DNA of 64,000 nucleotides. Origin: Sphingomonas hylomeconis. GTDB lineage: Bacteria; Pseudomonadota; Alphaproteobacteria; Sphingomonadales; Sphingomonadaceae. The stretch is from contig NZ_JANQBK010000003.1 of NCBI RefSeq assembly GCF_025370105.1, positions 496,001-560,000 on the forward strand, read 5' to 3'. Positions 26,274 to 35,649 of the stretch are shown here, piece after piece. The stretch's first letter is position 1; each line of letters begins with the position of its first letter. A model generated the notes under the pieces. That model did no database searches, had not been told where the DNA came from, and was given only the letters and a program-made list of their open reading frames with translations. The position numbers were made by a program, and so were the translations under genes.

Positions 26274-26917
26274 CGCACCGTCCCCAGCAGATAGACGCTG
26301 GTGAACAGCGCCACCCAGATGATGTCCAGCGCATGCCAGAACAAGGCGAAACAGGTGATGCGCCGCAGGATGTCGTCGCGAAATCCCTTGGCCCAGACCT
26401 GCGCCATCATCGTGGTCAGCCACACCAAGCCGAGCAAGACGTGTAGCCCGTGGCAGCCGACCAGGGCGAAGAAGGCGGAGAGGAATGCACTGCGCTGTGG
26501 CCCGTGGCCCGCGCTGATCAGCTGGGCGAACTCCGACAGTTCCAGCGCCAGGAACCCGGCACCGAGCAGGCCGGTCGCCCCCATCGCGACCTGGAACCAT
26601 AATTTGTTGCGCGCCATCGTCGCGATACCGGCCATGCCGCAGGCGAAGCTCGACAGCAGCAGGAATATGGTCTCGGTGGCGACCAGCGGCAGGTCGAACA
26701 GGTCGCGCCCGCCCGGCCCCCCGGCGGTCGCACCCGACAGGACGAAATAGGCAGCGAAGAAGCCGGAAAAGAGGATGAAATCGGACAGCAGGAAGATCCA
26801 GAAGCCGTAGGCCACCACGATCCGCTTCGGCGCCGGCCCGCGCTCGCTGATCGGCACCGTGTCGTCATGGCCAAGCTCGTGCGGATCGCCGCCGCGCTCG
26901 CCGGCCGTGGCGCTCAT
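26270..26917 (-). CDS. cyoC: Cytochrome o ubiquinol oxidase subunit III
   Basis: 215 residues, five predicted TM helices, member of the heme-copper oxidase subunit III family. [19 protein letters not shown] and [17 protein letters not shown] helices are characteristic. ATG overlaps the cyoB stop by 4 bases and its own TGA overlaps cyoD by 4, so the oxidase operon is tightly coupled. Confidence 0.93.
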   Translation of the reverse strand: MSATAGERGGDPHELGHDDTVPISERGPAPKRIVVAYGFWIFLLSDFILFSGFFAAYFVLSGATAGGPGGRDLFDLPLVATETIFLLLSSFACGMAGIATMARNKLWFQVAMGATGLLGAGFLALELSEFAQLISAGHGPQRSAFLSAFFALVGCHGLHVLLGLVWLTTMMAQVWAKGFRDDILRRITCFALFWHALDIIWVALFTSVYLLGTVR

Positions 26918-28929
26918 GCCGGCACCCCGTCATCGAGCCCGAGCAATGCCGCCTTTCCGGCGCGACGGTCGCGATCGTGCGCCGCCAGATCGTCGGCCGC
27001 GACCTCGTAGGCGTCGTCGTCGCGCCACGCGAACAGGACGAACGTCGCCCAGGCACCGACGAAGCCGAGCAGCACCAGCCACCAGATATGCCAGATCAGG
27101 GCAAAGCCCATCAGGCTGGCGAAGAAGGCGCTGACCACCCCGGTCGGCGTGTTCCGCGGCATCGCGATCGCGGCATAATCGGGCAGAGCGCTCAATTTCT
27201 GATCGTCGCGCGCCGCCGCCTTGACGCCCCAATAGGCCTCCTGCCCGGTGACATCGGGCAGCACCGCGAAATTGTACGGCGGGGGCGGCGACGTGGTGAT
27301 CCATTCCAGCGTGCGCCCGTCCCACGGATCGCCGCCCGCATCGCGCAGATCGTGCCGCCGGCGGATGCTGACCGTGATCATGACGATCTGGCAGGCGATC
27401 CCGCCGGCGATCAGCACCACGCCCACCGCCGCGGCGATCAGCCATGGCTGCCAGCCCGGCACGTCATAGTGCGACAGCCGCCGCGTCATGCCCATCAGCC
27501 CGAGGATGTAGAGCGGCATGAACGCGACGTAGAAGCCGCTGATCCACAGCCAGAAGGCGCGCTTGCCCCAGGTCTCGTCGAGCGTGAAGCCGAACGCCTT
27601 CGGCCACCAATAGGTCAGGCCGGCAAAGGCGCCGAACAGCACGCCGCCGATGATCACATTGTGGAAATGCGCAACCAGGAACAAGGAATTGTGCAGCAGG
27701 AAATCGGCCGGCGGCACGGCCAGCAGCACCCCGGTCATCCCGCCGATCACGAACGTCACCATGAAGCCGATCGCCCATAGCATCGGCGTGGCGAAGCGGA
27801 CCCGCCCGCCATAGATGGTGAACAGCCAGTTGAAGACCTTCACGCCCGTTGGCACGGCGATGATCATCGTCGTCACGCCGAAAAAGCCGTTGACGTCGGC
27901 GCCCGCGCCCATCGTGAAGAAGTGGTGCAGCCAGACGATGAAGCTGAGCAGGCAGATCGCCATCGTCGCGATGATCATCGAGCGATAGCCGAACAGCGGC
28001 TTGCCCGAAAAGGTCGAGGCCACTTCGCTGAAGATGCCGAACGCCGGCAGGATCAGGATATAGACCTCCGGATGGCCCCAGGCCCAGAACATGTTGACGA
28101 ACATCATCGCGTTGCCGCCGAGTTCGTTGGTGAAGAAATGGAAGCCGAGATAGCGATCGAGCGTCAGCATGCCGAGCGTCGCGGTGAGGATCGGGAAGGC
28201 GGCGACGATCAGCAGGTTGGTGGCAAGCGCAGTCCAGCAGAACATCGGCATGCGCGAATAGCCCATGCCGGCCGCACGTATCTTCAGGATCGTGGTGACG
28301 AAATTGACCCCGGTCAGCAGCGTGCCCGCCCCGGAAATCTGGATCGCCCAGAGATAGTAATCGACACCCACGCCGGGGGAGAAGCGCAGTTCGCTGAGCG
28401 GCGGATAGACGACCCAGCCGGTCTTCGCGAATTCGCCGACCAGCAGGCTGATATTGATCAGCAGCGCGCCGCTCGCGGTCAGCCAGAAGCTCACCGAGTT
28501 GAGCGTCGGGAAGGCGACGTCGCGGATGCCGAGCTGCAGCGGCACGGCGAAATTCATCAGCCCGATCATGAACGGCATGGCCACGAAGAAGATCATGATC
28601 GTGCCGTGCGCGCTGAATACCTGATCGTAATGGTCGGGCGGCAGGTAGCCGGGATTGCCGTAAGCGATCGCCTGTTGCGAGCGCATCAGGATCGCGTCGG
28701 AAAAACCGCGCAGCAGCATCACCGCGGCGAGCAGGCAATACATCACGCCGATCCGCTTGTGGTCGACGCTGGTGATCCATTCGCGCCACAGATAGGGGAA
28801 GTGCCCGGCGCGCCACACCCAGCCGAGCAGGCCGAGGATCGCCAACGCCACCACGCCCGAGGCGATGATCGGAATCGGCTCGTTCAGCGGGATCGACTCC
28901 CAGCCCAGTTTACCGAACAGCATGCTCAC
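26914..28929 (-). CDS. cyoB: Cytochrome o ubiquinol oxidase subunit I
   Basis: 671-residue catalytic subunit carrying the low-spin heme, heme-copper centre and proton channels. Metal ligands are recognisable in HGTIMIFF (low-spin heme His), [17 protein letters not shown] (CuB His and cross-linked Tyr), WLHHFFT (CuB His pair) and [11 protein letters not shown] (heme ligands). Length and the extra N-terminal helix fit the quinol-oxidising class rather than the cytochrome c oxidases. Overlaps cyoA and cyoC by 4 bases each. Confidence 0.96.
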   Translation of the reverse strand: MSMLFGKLGWESIPLNEPIPIIASGVVALAILGLLGWVWRAGHFPYLWREWITSVDHKRIGVMYCLLAAVMLLRGFSDAILMRSQQAIAYGNPGYLPPDHYDQVFSAHGTIMIFFVAMPFMIGLMNFAVPLQLGIRDVAFPTLNSVSFWLTASGALLINISLLVGEFAKTGWVVYPPLSELRFSPGVGVDYYLWAIQISGAGTLLTGVNFVTTILKIRAAGMGYSRMPMFCWTALATNLLIVAAFPILTATLGMLTLDRYLGFHFFTNELGGNAMMFVNMFWAWGHPEVYILILPAFGIFSEVASTFSGKPLFGYRSMIIATMAICLLSFIVWLHHFFTMGAGADVNGFFGVTTMIIAVPTGVKVFNWLFTIYGGRVRFATPMLWAIGFMVTFVIGGMTGVLLAVPPADFLLHNSLFLVAHFHNVIIGGVLFGAFAGLTYWWPKAFGFTLDETWGKRAFWLWISGFYVAFMPLYILGLMGMTRRLSHYDVPGWQPWLIAAAVGVVLIAGGIACQIVMITVSIRRRHDLRDAGGDPWDGRTLEWITTSPPPPYNFAVLPDVTGQEAYWGVKAAARDDQKLSALPDYAAIAMPRNTPTGVVSAFFASLMGFALIWHIWWLVLLGFVGAWATFVLFAWRDDDAYEVAADDLAAHDRDRRAGKAALLGLDDGVPA

Positions 28930-29804
28930 GGCCCCCGTCCTTGGATCGCGCGCTTGGCGGTGGTCGTGCCGCTATCCCTGACCACGGCGGCGAACAGGCC
29001 CGGCGCGACCGCGCGGTAGCCGTATGGCGCGACATTCTCGCTGTCGCGCGTCAGCGCGAGATAGGCGCTGCGATCGAGCGCCATGCCCTGCTGCCTGGTG
29101 GCGGCAAGCCAGCCGGCGAATTGCCGCGGCGGCACCGCATCGACCATGAAGCGCATTCCCGGAAAGCCTTTGCCGCTATAGTGCGCCGATAGGCCGCGAT
29201 AGCGCCCCGGCCGGTCGGCCTGCAGGTGCAACCTGGTTTCCATCCCGGCCATGGCATAGATCTGCCCCCCGAGTTGCGGGACGAAGAAGGAGTTCATGAC
29301 CGTCGCCGAGGTGATGCTGAATGCGACGGGCGTTCCGGCCGGAACGACCAGCCGATTGACGCTGGCGACGCCCTGATCGGGATAGATAAACAGCCATTTC
29401 CAGTCGAGCGCGACTACCTGTACGCGGAGCGGTGCGGTGCTGGCGGGCAAGGGCTTGTAGGGATCGAGGTCGTGGCTGCCGATCCAGGCGATCCCGCCGA
29501 GGAAGATCACGACCAGGGCCGGCACCGACCAGACGAGCAACTCGAGCCGCCCGGAATAGGACCAGTCCGGCTTGTGCTCGGCGCGGGCGTTGCCGGCGCG
29601 GAACCACCAAGCGAAGGCAAAAGTGGCGAGGATCGTCGGCACGACGATGCCCAGCATGATCACCAAAGCGTTGAGCAGCACCTGTCGTTCGCCGGCGCCG
29701 ACCGGTCCCTGCGGATCCAGCACGCCGCCGGCGCATCCGGTCAGCGCGAGGGCGGCGGCCAGCCATACGCAACGCATCGGGGCAGGGCCGGGGAACAGAC
29801 TCAC
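28926..29804 (-). CDS. cyoA: Cytochrome o ubiquinol oxidase subunit II
   Basis: 292 residues; lipoprotein signal with lipobox LTGC near residue 24, two TM helices, then a periplasmic cupredoxin domain. The CuA ligands of cytochrome c oxidases are absent (the domain has no C-x3-C motif), which marks it as quinol oxidase subunit II. First gene of cyoABCD; the promoter should lie in the 93-base gap before the small secreted protein gene or further upstream on the minus strand. Confidence 0.92.
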   Translation of the reverse strand: MSLFPGPAPMRCVWLAAALALTGCAGGVLDPQGPVGAGERQVLLNALVIMLGIVVPTILATFAFAWWFRAGNARAEHKPDWSYSGRLELLVWSVPALVVIFLGGIAWIGSHDLDPYKPLPASTAPLRVQVVALDWKWLFIYPDQGVASVNRLVVPAGTPVAFSITSATVMNSFFVPQLGGQIYAMAGMETRLHLQADRPGRYRGLSAHYSGKGFPGMRFMVDAVPPRQFAGWLAATRQQGMALDRSAYLALTRDSENVAPYGYRAVAPGLFAAVVRDSGTTTAKRAIQGRGP

Positions 29805-29897
29805 CCCGGCGTGATATGCGGCCGGGCGCCGTCCCGCCAGCGCGAAGACGCCGGGCGGGGGTTAAATGCCTATCTCAGGTCAGTCTTTACGACGCGG

Positions 29898-30185
29898 TCA
29901 GTTGGTCGCCGAGCCGCCCGGCGCGATCGCCGCGCAACGCCGCACGGTCGAGATCTTGCCGCTCGGGGTGTGATAGCGCTGGGTGTTGCAATCGTTGCGG
30001 GCAAGCGCCTGGCCCGACGGGCAGCGGACGATCGGGCCATAGGTCTGCAACTTGCCGATCGGCAGGTTCATCGGCTGCACGGTGCAGCCACGCGCTTTCA
30101 GCGACTGTGCGCTTTCGGTACCGGCCATGGCCGGGGCGGGGAGGGATACGACGACACTGATGGCCGCCAGGGCAAGGAGACGCAT
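29898..30185 (-). CDS. Small secreted four-cysteine protein
   Basis: 95 residues: signal peptide MRLLALAAISVVVSLPAPAMA and a mature part with four Cys (in ARGC, VRCPSG, NDCNTQ and RRCAA), enough for two disulfides. I do not recognise the family. It is upstream of cyoA on the same strand and divergent from the response regulator gene; the 149-base spacer to that gene must hold both promoters. A longer in-frame N-terminus would overlap the divergent gene and was not used. Confidence 0.65.
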   Translation of the reverse strand: MRLLALAAISVVVSLPAPAMAGTESAQSLKARGCTVQPMNLPIGKLQTYGPIVRCPSGQALARNDCNTQRYHTPSGKISTVRRCAAIAPGGSATN

Positions 30186-30334
30186 GCTGATTTCCTGTCG
30201 AATCGGAGGTCGAAGAAATATACGAAGCCGTGGTTGCTCACCGTTGCCGGTGCTGTGACAAAGTGTTTCCGTAGCGGCGCCGCGGAGGGGCTCGCGTTGA
30301 CCCGGTCGGGCGTCGTCCCTATTTCTCAGCAACA

Positions 30335-31069
30335 ATGACAACCGAACCAGAGCTGCTCTCTCCCGCGCCGGCCATCGTACTGGTCGAGGACGATCCCGCG
30401 ATCCGCACGCTCACCACGCGCGCTTTGCAGCAGAACGGCTATGTCGTACGGCCCGCGGGATCGGCACCCGAAATGTGGCGCGCGCTGGAGGCAGGGCCGG
30501 TCGATCTCGTGCTGCTCGACGTAATGCTGCCCGGGACCAGCGGAATCGATCTGTGCCGCGCGTTGCGCCAGAAGAGCGACGTGCCGATCATCTTCGTCAG
30601 CGCCAAGGGCAGCGAAACCGATCGCGTCGTCGGGCTGGAACTCGGCGCGGACGATTATATCGCCAAGCCGTTCGGCACCTCCGAACTGGTCGCCCGCGTG
30701 CGTGCCGTGCTGCGGCGCGGCGCGCTCGATCGCCGCCATGGCCGCCCGGAACAGGGACTGCTGACGTTCGACGGCTGGCAGGCGAACCTGTCGCGGCGCG
30801 AACTGCTGTCCCCCTCGGGCTCGCTGGTCGATCTGACCGGCGCGGAATTCGACCTGCTGGTCAGCCTGATCGATCATGCCGGCCGCGTCATCGCGCGCGA
30901 TCGGCTGATCGAGCTTTCGCGCAGCCGGCTGGGCGACAGTTCGGATCGCAGCGTTGATGTGCTGGTCAGCCGCCTGCGCCGCAAGCTGAGCCATGACGAC
31001 AAGCCCGCGCCGATCGTGACCGTGCGCGGCATCGGCTATATGATGACGGCGGCGGTGACGCGCAGTTGA
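30335..31069 (+). CDS. OmpR-family response regulator
   Basis: 244 residues: receiver domain with acidic pair ED at 18-19, phosphoacceptor Asp62 (LLDVMLPG) and the conserved Lys in SAKGSE, then a winged-helix DNA-binding domain (LTGAEFDLLVSLI, RDRLIELSRSR, VSRLRRKL, GIGYMM). Partner of the histidine kinase that begins at its stop codon. The regulated genes are not evident; the TorF-like porin downstream and the small secreted protein upstream are candidates. Confidence 0.93.
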   Translation: MTTEPELLSPAPAIVLVEDDPAIRTLTTRALQQNGYVVRPAGSAPEMWRALEAGPVDLVLLDVMLPGTSGIDLCRALRQKSDVPIIFVSAKGSETDRVVGLELGADDYIAKPFGTSELVARVRAVLRRGALDRRHGRPEQGLLTFDGWQANLSRRELLSPSGSLVDLTGAEFDLLVSLIDHAGRVIARDRLIELSRSRLGDSSDRSVDVLVSRLRRKLSHDDKPAPIVTVRGIGYMMTAAVTRS

Positions 31070-32400
31070 AGGGGCTGGTCGCGCCGTCGATCGGCATCGT
31101 CGGCCGTATCGTCGCGATCCTGCTGATCACGCTGCTGCTCGAATTCGGCGTCAGTACCCTGCTTTACGAACGCGCGAGCCGCTTCGCCGTGCGCGAGGAC
31201 GAGGCGCACCGGCTGGCCGAACATCTGGTAATCAGCCGCAAACTCGTGGCGGACGAGGAGCCGCGGGGCCGCGCCGAGATGGCGGCCGAACTGACCACCG
31301 ATCGGTATGCGTTGCGTTGGCAGCAGGCGCTGCCGCCGCCACCGCCGATCGCGCCGGCGCTGGACGAGATGCGCGAGCAGGTGGTCGCCTGGGAGCCCTC
31401 GCTCGCTGCCGCCGATCTGCGGCTCCAGCTGACCTCGCCGGGGCGCAACCCGTTCGTCACCGGCGGGCTGCGCCTGCCCGATGGCAGCTGGCTCTATTTT
31501 CGCACGATCGAGCCGCTCGTCACCGTCAATCTCGCCGTCGAACGCATTCTGCTCACGCTGATCCCGGCGATGGGCCTGATGGGGCTCGGCATCCTGCTGG
31601 TGCGGCGCATGCTGTTTCCATTGCGCCGTCTCGCCGCTGCGGCGGAAGAATTCGGCCATAGCGGTGCCGGTGGCGCAGTGCCCGAATCGGGGCCGGGGGA
31701 AGTGCGGCGGATGACCGGTGCGTTCAATCGCATGCAGGAACGGATCACGCGGCTGATCGCCGAACAGGCGCAGGCGCTTGCCGCGGTGGGCCACGACATG
31801 CGCACGCCGCTCGCCCGGCTCAAGCTGCGCTCCGATGCGATACGGGAGCCGGAGCTGCGCCAGTCGGTGGCGCAGGACGTCGCCGAGATGGAAGCGATGA
31901 TCGCCTCGCTGCTGGCCTTTCTGGGCGGCGACGAGGAGCCGGAGCAGCCGGTGCGCAGCGACCTTGCCGTGCTGTGCGCGACGATCGTCGATCATCTCAG
32001 CGATGCCGGGCACGACGCCACCTATGTCGGCCCCGATCATCTCGATCTGGTGCTGCGGCCGATGGCGCTGCGCCGGGCGATCAACAACCTCACCGACAAT
32101 GCCGCGCGCTATGGCGACCATGTCTGGCTTCGGCTGTCGCAGGACGCCGACGGGGTGAAGATCGTCGTCGAGGATGACGGGCCGGGTATCCCAGAAGAGG
32201 ATTTCGCCCGCGTGCTCGAGCCGTTCGTCCGGCTCGACGACGCGCGGCAGCGCGATACGGTCGGCTTCGGGCTCGGGCTCGCGATCGTCGCCCGCACGGT
32301 GGAGGCGCAGGGCGGCACGCTCGCGCTCTCCACGCGCGATGGCGGCGGCTTGTGCGCGACGATCAGGCTTGCCGCCGTGCCGCCGCCGGGCAAGGTGTAG
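31066..32400 (+). CDS. EnvZ-type sensor histidine kinase
   Basis: 444 residues. TM1 near residues 10-30, a periplasmic sensor of roughly 130 residues, TM2 near 160-180, HAMP, then the H-box AAVGHDMRTPLARLKL, N-box INNLTDNAARYG, G1 DDGPGIPEEDF and G2 GFGLGLAIV. It starts with TTG overlapping the TGA of the regulator (TTGA), so the pair is translationally coupled. The signal is unknown. Confidence 0.92.
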   Translation: MKGLVAPSIGIVGRIVAILLITLLLEFGVSTLLYERASRFAVREDEAHRLAEHLVISRKLVADEEPRGRAEMAAELTTDRYALRWQQALPPPPPIAPALDEMREQVVAWEPSLAAADLRLQLTSPGRNPFVTGGLRLPDGSWLYFRTIEPLVTVNLAVERILLTLIPAMGLMGLGILLVRRMLFPLRRLAAAAEEFGHSGAGGAVPESGPGEVRRMTGAFNRMQERITRLIAEQAQALAAVGHDMRTPLARLKLRSDAIREPELRQSVAQDVAEMEAMIASLLAFLGGDEEPEQPVRSDLAVLCATIVDHLSDAGHDATYVGPDHLDLVLRPMALRRAINNLTDNAARYGDHVWLRLSQDADGVKIVVEDDGPGIPEEDFARVLEPFVRLDDARQRDTVGFGLGLAIVARTVEAQGGTLALSTRDGGGLCATIRLAAVPPPGKV

Positions 32401-32587
32401 CCTTCTTGCCGCACCCTGCCGGCGATCGACCGCCAGAAATGTTTCGTTACGAACCGTCGACCTACCGGCAATATTCCAGGCGTATCTGGGAAACGTCGTG
32501 CCGATCGTGGCCCACCCAGTTGCTGGGAAGAGGCGGTGGCGGCCCGGCACGCGGGCTGGGACCTCACAAGTGTTTTCGGAGGTTTCC

Positions 32588-33448
32588 ATGAAATTGTCGT
32601 TCACGGTCGCAGGTGCGGCCCTGCTTCTTGCTACCCAGCCAGCCTTCGCTCAGGGCGAGACGGATCCGCCCAAGGAAATCACCGTGACCGGATCGGTCGC
32701 GCTGGTATCGGATTATCGCTTCCGCGGCGTCTCCCAGTCGGATGAGGAGATTGCGGTGCAGGGCGGCCTGACCGTCACGCACAGCAGCGGCGTCTACGCC
32801 GGCACCTGGGCGTCCAACCTAGCCGGCTGGGGTACGTTCGGCGGCTCCAACACCGAGCTCGATCTTTACGCCGGGTACAAGGTGCCCGTGGGCGGCGGCG
32901 CGATCGACGTCGGCCTGACCTGGTACATGTACCCGGGCGGCTCGGATAAAACCGATTTCGCCGAACCTTATGTCAAGCTGAGCGGCACGATCGGCCCGGT
33001 CTCGCTGCTCGCCGGCGTGGCCTATGCGCCGAAGCAGGAAGCGCTGGGTAACTGGTCGTTCACCGGCGCCAACGCGCAGGCCGTGCTGGCCGGCGGCGCC
33101 TATGACAATGCCGGCGACAAGGAAGACAATCTGTACCTGTGGGGCGACGCCAATGCCGGGATGCCGGGCACCCCGCTCACGCTCAAGGCGCATATCGGCT
33201 ATTCGGACGGCAATCCCGGGCTGGGCCCCAACGGCACCAGCGTCGCGCCGACCGGCAAATATTGTGACTGGATGCTCGGCGCCGACATGGCGATCAAGGG
33301 CACGCCGCTGACGGTGGGTGTCGCCTATACCGATACCGATATCGGCCGGCGCGAGTCGGCCTATCTGTTGCCGAACTTCTCCTCCACCAAGGATGGCAGC
33401 ACGATCGCCGGCGCACAGGTGGTGTTCTCGGTCAGCGCGGCTTTCTGA
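32588..33448 (+). CDS. TorF-family putative porin
   Basis: 286 residues with signal peptide MKLSFTVAGAALLLATQPAFA and a beta-barrel-like mature region ending in aromatic Phe (VFSVSAAF). The N-terminal VSDYRFRGVSQSD block is the hallmark of this family, which is common in sphingomonads and related Proteobacteria. Expected in the outer membrane; solute unknown. 187 bases separate it from the kinase gene, so it probably has its own promoter, with GGAGGTTTCC just before the ATG. Confidence 0.85.
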   Translation: MKLSFTVAGAALLLATQPAFAQGETDPPKEITVTGSVALVSDYRFRGVSQSDEEIAVQGGLTVTHSSGVYAGTWASNLAGWGTFGGSNTELDLYAGYKVPVGGGAIDVGLTWYMYPGGSDKTDFAEPYVKLSGTIGPVSLLAGVAYAPKQEALGNWSFTGANAQAVLAGGAYDNAGDKEDNLYLWGDANAGMPGTPLTLKAHIGYSDGNPGLGPNGTSVAPTGKYCDWMLGADMAIKGTPLTVGVAYTDTDIGRRESAYLLPNFSSTKDGSTIAGAQVVFSVSAAF

Positions 33449-33460
33449 ACGCACTCACCC

Positions 33461-33488
33461 CATCATCCCGGCGGAAGCCGGGATGATG
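33461..33488. terminator. Strong hairpin between torF-like and tetR genes
   Basis: Perfect 12-base stem CATCATCCCGGC/GCCGGGATGATG with a GGAA loop, in the 53-base gap between two convergent genes. No U-run; probably a bidirectional transcription or mRNA 3'-end structure. Confidence 0.65.
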
Positions 33489-33501
33489 GCCAGGCGGGCG
33501 G

Positions 33502-34149
33502 TCAGTCCGCCCCCCACGCGCGCATGAACGTTTCCACTGCGGTATCCACGTCGCGGTCGCTCAGCGTCAGATCGCGGAACCCCTCGATGCCGAGCAGCAC
33601 TTCCTGCATGCGGCCCGATTGGCACATGCTGGAAAATTGCCGCGTCGCCAGCATGGCATCGCCGTGGCGCAGCCGCCCGTCGGCCATCGCCGCCGCAATG
33701 AACTGCGCGAGCCGCGCCTTGCCGCGTTTCGGCCCACGTTCGTAGAAGATCTTGCCGAGTTCGGGGAAGCGCAGCGCCTCGCCGATCACCAAGCGGTGCA
33801 AGGCGATGATCGGGTCCGACAGGATCGTGGACATCATCGCGCGCCCGAAGCGGCGCAGCACCGTCTCCACCGGCTCCGCCTCTTCGATGTCGACCGTCAG
33901 CGCCAGACTGTAGCGTTCGACGATGTCGTCGATCACGGCGGCGAACAGATCCTCCTTGGACGGAAAATACGCCCATAAGGTCGTCTTCGAACCGCCGACC
34001 GTAGCCGCGATCGACGACATGGTGGTGGTGCCATAACCCCGCGTGAAAAAGGCATCGCGCGCGGCATCGACGAACGCGTGGCGGCGCTGCGCGCGGCCCG
34101 CAGGCTCCGGCGCGGTCATCGGTTCAGTTTGCGTACCAACCGGTATCAT
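33502..34149 (-). CDS. TetR/AcrR-family transcriptional regulator
   Basis: 215 residues with an N-terminal HTH (VDAARDAFFTRGYGTTTMSSIAATVGGSKTTLW in pieces, ending LWAYFPSKEDLF) and a helical ligand-binding C-terminal domain. Divergent from the NodT-EmrA-EmrB operon, so very likely its local repressor. The first ATG (34149) is used here, but an internal Met 30 bases later (34119) would leave the operator-like sequence at 34134-34146 outside the coding region and may be the true start. Confidence 0.88.
   Translation of the reverse strand: MIPVGTQTEPMTAPEPAGRAQRRHAFVDAARDAFFTRGYGTTTMSSIAATVGGSKTTLWAYFPSKEDLFAAVIDDIVERYSLALTVDIEEAEPVETVLRRFGRAMMSTILSDPIIALHRLVIGEALRFPELGKIFYERGPKRGKARLAQFIAAAMADGRLRHGDAMLATRQFSSMCQSGRMQEVLLGIEGFRDLTLSDRDVDTAVETFMRAWGAD
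34134..34146. promoter_or_regulatory. Operator-like motif at the tetR start
   Basis: TACCAACCGGTAT, matching the minus-strand TACCGACCGGTAC at 41385-41397 in 11 of 13 positions. The latter precedes the RND pump operon. Candidate TetR binding site. Confidence 0.5.
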
Positions 34150-34188
34150 TTGCGATTGACAGTCCCCGCCAACAAGATCAGGGGCGCA

Positions 34189-34206
34189 TGATACCAGATA
34201 GTATCA
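34189..34206. promoter_or_regulatory. Palindrome upstream of the NodT-EmrAB operon
   Basis: TGATAC-N6-GTATCA, a perfect 6+6 inverted repeat, ending 10 bases before the NodT ATG. It sits downstream of a TTGACA (34156-34161), so a bound repressor would block transcription or initiation. Probable operator of the divergent TetR protein. Confidence 0.55.
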
Positions 34207-34215
34207 GGCCTGACC

Positions 34216-35649
34216 ATGCGGCGATCTCCTTCCCTCTTCGCGAGTTCGATTGCGGTGCTGCTCGCCGGGTGCGCGACTGTGCCCCGGCTCGGCGCCGCGC
34301 CGGAACTGCGCGATGCCGCCTCGCTCGAATCGACCCGCTCGCTTGCCGCACCCGCGGGCGCAACGCGCGCCTGGCCGGCGGCGGACTGGTGGACCGCGTT
34401 CGGCGATCCGCAGTTGACCGGGCTGATCGCAGAAGCGCTCACGGCCTCGCCCGATGTCGCCGCGGCGACCGCGCGGATCGCCTCGGCCGAGGCATTGGCG
34501 CAGCAGAGCGGCGCGGCGCTGCGCCCCAGCCTGACGCTCGACGGTCAGGTCGGCGGCAACAAGCAGAGCGAGAATCTCGGCATTCCGCCGGCGTTCGTGC
34601 CCAAGGGCATCCAGGATACGGGGCGGATTACCGCGACCGCGTCGTTCAACCTCGATCTGTGGGGGAAAAACCGTGCCGCGCTCGCCGCCGCGACGTCGGA
34701 GGCCGCCGCGGCGCGCGTCGATGCTGACCAGGCGGTGCTGATGCTCAGCACGAGCATCGCCGCGGCCTATGCCGAACTCGCGCAATATCATGCCGAACGC
34801 GATGTCGCAGTAGCGACGCTGAACTCGCGCACCGCGACCGCACGACTGACTGCCGAGCGCGTCGCGGTCGGCGTCGATGCACGCGGCAGCCAGCGCCAGG
34901 CCGAATCGCGGGTGCCCGCCGCCCGCGCCGAGATCGGCGCGCTCGACGAGGCGATCGCGCTGACCCGCAACCGGCTGGCGGCGCTGGCCGGGGCAGGGCC
35001 TGATCGTGGCCTGGCGATCACCCGGCCGATGCTCGCCGCGCCGCCCGCCGGGCTGCCGGACACGGTCGGCATCGATCTGGTCGGGCGGCGCCCGGATATC
35101 GTCGCCGCGCGGCTGCGCGCCGAGGCGGCGGCGAAGCGCATCAGGGTGGCGCGCGCCGATTTCTACCCCAATATCAATCTCGCCGCGATCGTCGGGCTGC
35201 AATCGCTCGGGCTCGGCAAGCTGATCGACGGCGGTTCGAGCTACGGCAATGCCGGGCCGGCGTTCAGCTTGCCGATCTTTGACAATGGCACGCTCAGTGG
35301 TCGCTATGTCGGTGCGCGGGCGGATTATGACGCGGCGGTCGCACGCTATAACGGCGTGCTGATCACCGCGCTGCGCGAAGTCGCCGACGCGGTCGCCAGC
35401 CAGCACGCGCTGGATGCGCGCCTCGCCGACCAGCGCGAAGCGCTCGCGACCGCGGCGGACGCCAGCCGCATCGCAGCGCTGCGCTATGAGGGCGGGCTGT
35501 CGACGCAATTGCCGGTGCTCACCGCGGACGATTTCGAACTCACCGCCAGGCGCGCCGTCGCCGATCTCGAAGCGCGCCGCATCGCGCTCGATATCGCGCT
35601 GATCCGCGCGCTCGGCGGCGGGTACGCCATGAACACGGAGACCAAGTGA
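34216..35649 (+). CDS. NodT-family outer membrane efflux channel
   Basis: 477 residues, TolC-like outer membrane factor with lipoprotein signal (lipobox LAGC at about residue 19). Typical repeats: GDPQLTGLIAEAL, RADFYPNINLAA in the second repeat and TSFNLDLWGKNRAA-type segment. First gene of the pump operon; its stop overlaps the start of the membrane fusion gene by one base. It would provide the exit duct for the MFS pump. Confidence 0.9.
   Translation: MRRSPSLFASSIAVLLAGCATVPRLGAAPELRDAASLESTRSLAAPAGATRAWPAADWWTAFGDPQLTGLIAEALTASPDVAAATARIASAEALAQQSGAALRPSLTLDGQVGGNKQSENLGIPPAFVPKGIQDTGRITATASFNLDLWGKNRAALAAATSEAAAARVDADQAVLMLSTSIAAAYAELAQYHAERDVAVATLNSRTATARLTAERVAVGVDARGSQRQAESRVPAARAEIGALDEAIALTRNRLAALAGAGPDRGLAITRPMLAAPPAGLPDTVGIDLVGRRPDIVAARLRAEAAAKRIRVARADFYPNINLAAIVGLQSLGLGKLIDGGSSYGNAGPAFSLPIFDNGTLSGRYVGARADYDAAVARYNGVLITALREVADAVASQHALDARLADQREALATAADASRIAALRYEGGLSTQLPVLTADDFELTARRAVADLEARRIALDIALIRALGGGYAMNTETK

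Noticed and set aside
31036..32604. A 522-residue minus-strand frame antisense to the histidine kinase
   Set aside because: The kinase on the plus strand has all catalytic boxes; the opposite frame is low-complexity Arg/His/Gln-rich.
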